Shown in pieces: positions 60,801-64,000 of a DNA stretch of 64,000 nt. The position numbers and the translations under genes are program-made. The notes under the pieces were generated by a model. It did not search any database, had not been told where the DNA came from, and worked only from the letters and a program-made list of their open reading frames with translations. The number at the start of each line of letters is the position of its first letter. The first letter of the stretch is position 1. The stretch lies in the NCBI GenBank assembly GCA_036874045.1, contig CM072335.1, forward strand, positions 22,885,501-22,949,500, read 5' to 3'. The DNA comes from Cymodocea nodosa (lineage: Eukaryota > Streptophyta > Magnoliopsida > Alismatales > Cymodoceaceae).

Positions 60801-61177
60801 CCGTACATGGCCCGGAGGAGCGGGATACCCATAACGAGCGTGTTGGGTAGGGTGGAGAGGGAGAAGAGCGTGATGGTCCAATCCAGGCTGCTTCGCTTGG
60901 TGACGTTGTGCCACACGAAGAGTGCGAAGAGGATGACGACCTTCTGCAACGAGTCTGCCGCGATGAAGTGGTAGTTCATCGCGTACGGGTCGTTGGTGGA
61001 GATGAAGTGGAAGGAAAGGAGCGGGACGGCGAAGATCGCCACGAAGCGGTTGATGCCGGAGCACTGGTCGGGGGTGAAGATCTTCCACCAGCGGACCGAC
61101 CCGTAGGCGAGGATCATCGCGACGTAGAGTGGCACGAGGGCTGCCAGCACATCGTAGATATCCTTGCCAGTGATCAT
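57798..61177 (-). CDS. PIN2: PIN2-type auxin efflux carrier, 5 exons, complete
   Basis: Exons (minus) 61177-59971, 59849-59546, 58374-58289, 58182-57948 and 57864-57798 join in phase with GT-AG borders into 632 codons. The protein is a canonical long PIN: N-terminal membrane domain (residues 1 to about 155, with [19 protein letters not shown] and [14 protein letters not shown]), a long hydrophilic loop (about 156-465) and a C-terminal membrane domain ending LLGL. TPRASN (228-233) and TPRGSS (249-254) are the loop phosphosites known as targets of PINOID/D6PK-type kinases; NPNTY (486-490) is the trafficking motif. The start [11 protein letters not shown] and the loop phrases [14 protein letters not shown] and [13 protein letters not shown] match PIN2 (EIR1/AGR1) rather than PIN1 or PIN3. 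PIN2 exports auxin at the plasma membrane of root epidermis and cortex in gravitropism (family knowledge). Exon 1 is GC-rich. Confidence 0.97.
58375..59545 (-). other. PIN2 intron 2
   Basis: 1,171-bp intron between the exon ending WSLVSF (donor GTATCC) and the exon starting FNIHMPSI (acceptor CTCAG). It is the largest intron of the gene. AT-rich, with a moderately GC patch at 58,780-58,940 that does not resemble a known element. Confidence 0.85.
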
Positions 61178-61245
61178 AGTCGGGAAAATCTAAAGAGTGT
61201 TCAGGCGCAAGGGAAGCCAAGAAGGTGGTAGTACTGGTATACACA

Positions 61246-61253
61246 TATTTATA
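61246..61253 (-). promoter_or_regulatory. Probable TATA box of PIN2
   Basis: TATAAATA on the minus strand, 69 bp before the start codon. This would place transcription start about 40 nt before the ATG, a short but plausible leader. Confidence 0.5.
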
Positions 61254-62886
61254 TGTAATTAAGGAGGAAGCGTGACGGTGGCGGACCGGACGGAGATAAC
61301 AATTGCCAAGCAAGCAGGACCAGTTAACAGTTGCATATATATTCCAGCATTTATTTCGTTTTCTTAATTGTAAAAAATGTGTTCCAACGTTAATCTTGAC
61401 TTAATTTGAGTAATAACCACGTACTAATTTTGTTAACTTCTAAATTAAGCATTTCTATTCATTTAGGAAAAAAATTAACTATTATTAATAATGTACTAAT
61501 TGCAGAGAGACGGCATCCATGCACATGTTTAATTTGCATGCATGCATGGGACGAAATGTTTTTTTTTCATTAATGTTTATGAAGATTAAGAGTTCGGTAG
61601 AAGAGAAAATTTAGCAATATTGCACATTTACCCTTTGAGGTTAGTTCGAAAATGCATTATTTAAGTTATGATTTTTAATATTAATAACTGTAAATTCAAC
61701 CTTTTAAATTAAGCGCACATAAGGAATGTTATTTTATCGTCACAGTCAGGATCTTTAATTTTAATCCGTACGCCATCATTATCAAAAATAAATCAAGTAC
61801 AATATATTGATAGATAGATAGATATATAAAAAATTGGAGTATGATGAAGGATGTCGTTGGGAGGTTTGATTGCTTTCGTGAAATTTAGAACATGGTTGTT
61901 AGACAATCCGCTTGGGAAGTGCATGGCCTGTCGCTGGCTGTTTGTTCTTCTTAACATATTTGGCGTTGGAGTAGCCAACTTCAAGTCGTTAATATATATA
62001 TATATTTAAGACAGATTTGTGATGAATACGAGATTTATTATTCAGATATTGACGTTATGCATGGTTTAATCCTTGATGCAAACTGTTTGATCTGATCACC
62101 TAATTAATTAATGTTATTTGCCTCTAAAAATTAATTAAATTTTTAAAATATTACTAATCTTTCTGTCTAGCAAGATACAAACTTGAGACATTCTGTCCTG
62201 GTAGGTTTTAGAGGATAAAAAAGATAGATAAAATAAATTAAGAACTGACTAACATAATGTAAGATAAAAGAATCGCAGATAATTAAGCCCGTATATTAAT
62301 AGCCGAATTAAATAGACTAACATAAAATTAAATTTGATTCAGGTTCATGAAAAATGGGTGCCGACTTATTTTCGCATGTAATTGAGATTAGAATTATTGG
62401 TTACTGTCGTCAAACATGATCGATCGTGGAATCTCTTTGGCGGTCTTTACAGTAACCAGCAGATTCTTCATGCATGGGTTCGTCCCTAAAATAATGTCTC
62501 AAATAATATTAATAACTGCGTGCTGTCGAGCGAGATCCGACATTACCTGCCGCTTATCATTTTCAATTTTAAGATACGTTTGCATATGACATTATCATCT
62601 GTGGTTCGCTTGATTATTAAACTTCTGATCTCATGTATTGAAGTGAATCTTTTACATTGTCCGTGTTCAAAGAGCCAGTACAGCATGCATATCTTGGGTT
62701 AATTATAAGATGATCAAAATTATCCAAATTAATCCCTTTCAATGAAAGCGTTCATGCCCCAGTCACCGAACTAGCTAATCGATTAAACTGTAGGATAGAT
62801 AGTATAAATAGTGATCAAATGTTCAAGAACGAGGTTTTAAATTTAAATCTTATTAATCACTTAAGATACTATTGTTTTCCCTTTTT

Positions 62887-62925
62887 AAAAAAAAGAAAAA
62901 AGAAAAAAGAAAAAAGAAAAGAAAC
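62887..62925. repeat. A-rich purine microsatellite
   Basis: Five or so units of GAAAAAA in a row, with slight length variation, within AT-rich intergenic DNA. Confidence 0.85.
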
Positions 62926-63727
62926 CTTCACCAGCCTCTAGGAACAATCAGTTCACAAGTCAACACCTTGATTCGGACGACAAGCAGTTGATCCTGCCGT
63001 TGATTTGGGCAGCGCAGCGCCTTAATTAACCGGGGCTTGTACGTGAAGCACGCCGATCGATCTAAGCTTTTATAACTTGGGACCTTGATCAGATGCAACT
63101 CGCCGGCGGCAGCCTCGACTCGCGCGAGACGTGCGTATGCAGGCAGCTCTTGTCATATTATTATTATATCCTCCGCACCGGACTTGCCATGTCTGCCGGG
63201 AGACATGTTCTTGATCTAAGAAAACCTTCCAGGTTAATTTGTCTACGGCAGGCAACTTGCCAAGTGCTGTTGTGCTCATGGATGGTGGCCTGATTAATTA
63301 CTTCTGAGTTGGGTACCAAAGAAGATCTTTTATTGCATGCATGATCAAGAGTCAACCCGATCCATCGATCGATAGAACGCTGAGAATTAAGATGTTAGAT
63401 CCCCAACTATATTGCTGCTGAGTTATTCGTTGATTTTAGTTTTAAGAAGAATGTATGGTTTAGAAAGATTTTAGGGTGTCTATTTTGCGAAAAGTTTTAA
63501 TTCCATCTAGAGCTCCATATAATAAAAATGATTGGAACATAAATTAAGAGAAATGGGCGGAAATACATTCATTTTTCGCCGTGGCACAAATCCCCTCTCT
63601 TAGACACCGTTCATCATAAGTTTGGGAGAGAATAATTAAGTGACATCCAATTTTAACATGAAAGTTACCAATGAAGTGAGGATTATTGTTAACTGTAAAT
63701 AATTACATACTAACTAATATTTAATAT

Positions 63728-63920
63728 ATTCACGATTAGTTGATTGCATATCATTTCCCAATTACGTAGTGATGTAATCACAATTAGTTACTTTCTATTG
63801 TGATATTGTTGCTGATGAATAATTAATTATGTACTACATGCTGTTTGAATATATTTATGATTAGTTAATTACATAGTGATGTGATACAATCAGCTAGTTA
63901 CTATTATAATATATTACTAA
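63728..63920. repeat. Diverged direct repeat
   Basis: Two copies of a unit with GATTAGTTGATTGCAT/GATTAGTTAATTACAT, TAGTGATGT and TAGTTACT words, starting near 63,732 and 63,858. Copies differ by substitutions and an insertion of about 25 bp. Confidence 0.6.
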
Positions 63921-64000
63921 TACCAATACATTTACGTGGGATAATTAGTTATTTAGTAAATATTAATTTAACTACTAATTCAAGTTTAATTATTTGAAAA

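Larger units (their letters stand above)
61254..64000. other. PIN2 upstream region and intergenic DNA
   Basis: No gene is supported. Contents include ATGCATG clusters near 61,530, a TATC/TAGA run near 61,810, a TA run at about 61,992, a GAAAAAA-type purine tract at 62,887-62,925, a GC-richer patch at 63,000-63,250 with overlapping unsupported frames on both strands, and a diverged repeat near 63,728-63,920. Confidence 0.55.

Noticed and set aside
60678..61313. 211-codon frame on the minus strand over PIN2
   Set aside because: It is an out-of-phase shadow of the GC-rich PIN2 exon 1, whose own frame is a clear PIN protein.
1..64000. tRNA, rRNA, known microRNA precursors and CRISPR arrays
   Set aside because: Scanned by eye for tRNA B-box words and common plant miRNA sequences; nothing convincing was found, though weak candidates could be missed without a program.

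Overview
The window is nuclear DNA from a flowering plant, most likely a monocot. Three plant genes with GT-AG introns sit in very AT-rich, transposon-filled DNA. Two of them (CMO, PIN2) have a GC-rich first exon followed by AT-rich exons, the 5'-to-3' gradient common in monocot genes; PIRL is GC-rich throughout. I cannot name the species, and I saw no tRNA, rRNA, CRISPR or bacterial-type feature.

Layout. 0-1.1 kb: edge of a possible leftward gene, only splice-like signals visible. 1.1-8 kb: AT-rich intergenic DNA with two small tandem repeats and a decayed PIF/Harbinger transposon (about 4.06-6.25 kb). 7,958-28,407 (minus): a complete choline monooxygenase (CMO) gene of 10 exons and 419 codons, with both metal-site motifs. 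Its intron 3 is about 16.15 kb and is packed with Ty3/gypsy debris in both orientations, outward-facing LTR-like arms of about 2.6-2.7 kb, and a 3.66-kb hAT element with TIRs and a diverged 8-bp target duplication. 28.4-34.4 kb: intergenic. 34,660-35,925 (plus): a 350-aa plant intracellular Ras-group LRR protein (PIRL) in three exons. 36-57.5 kb: repeat-rich, with three more PIF/Harbinger relics (38.0-40.7 minus, 46.7-47.85 plus, 52.2-54.95 plus), CACTA-like ends around the last one, and remains of an unrecognised host gene near 42.8-43.3 kb. 57,798-61,177 (minus): a complete PIN2-type auxin efflux carrier of 5 exons and 632 codons, with a 178-bp tandem duplication covering its 3' end. 61.2-64 kb: PIN2 upstream region and intergenic DNA.

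The three genes are not functionally linked: CMO concerns choline oxidation in plastids, PIRL is a cytosolic LRR protein, and PIN2 moves auxin across the plasma membrane. Exons were joined by hand from splice signals, reading frame and family similarity recalled from memory; no alignment was run. The most unusual structures are the giant CMO intron with inverted LTR-like arms, the nested and rearranged retroelements inside it, and the duplicated PIN2 3' end.
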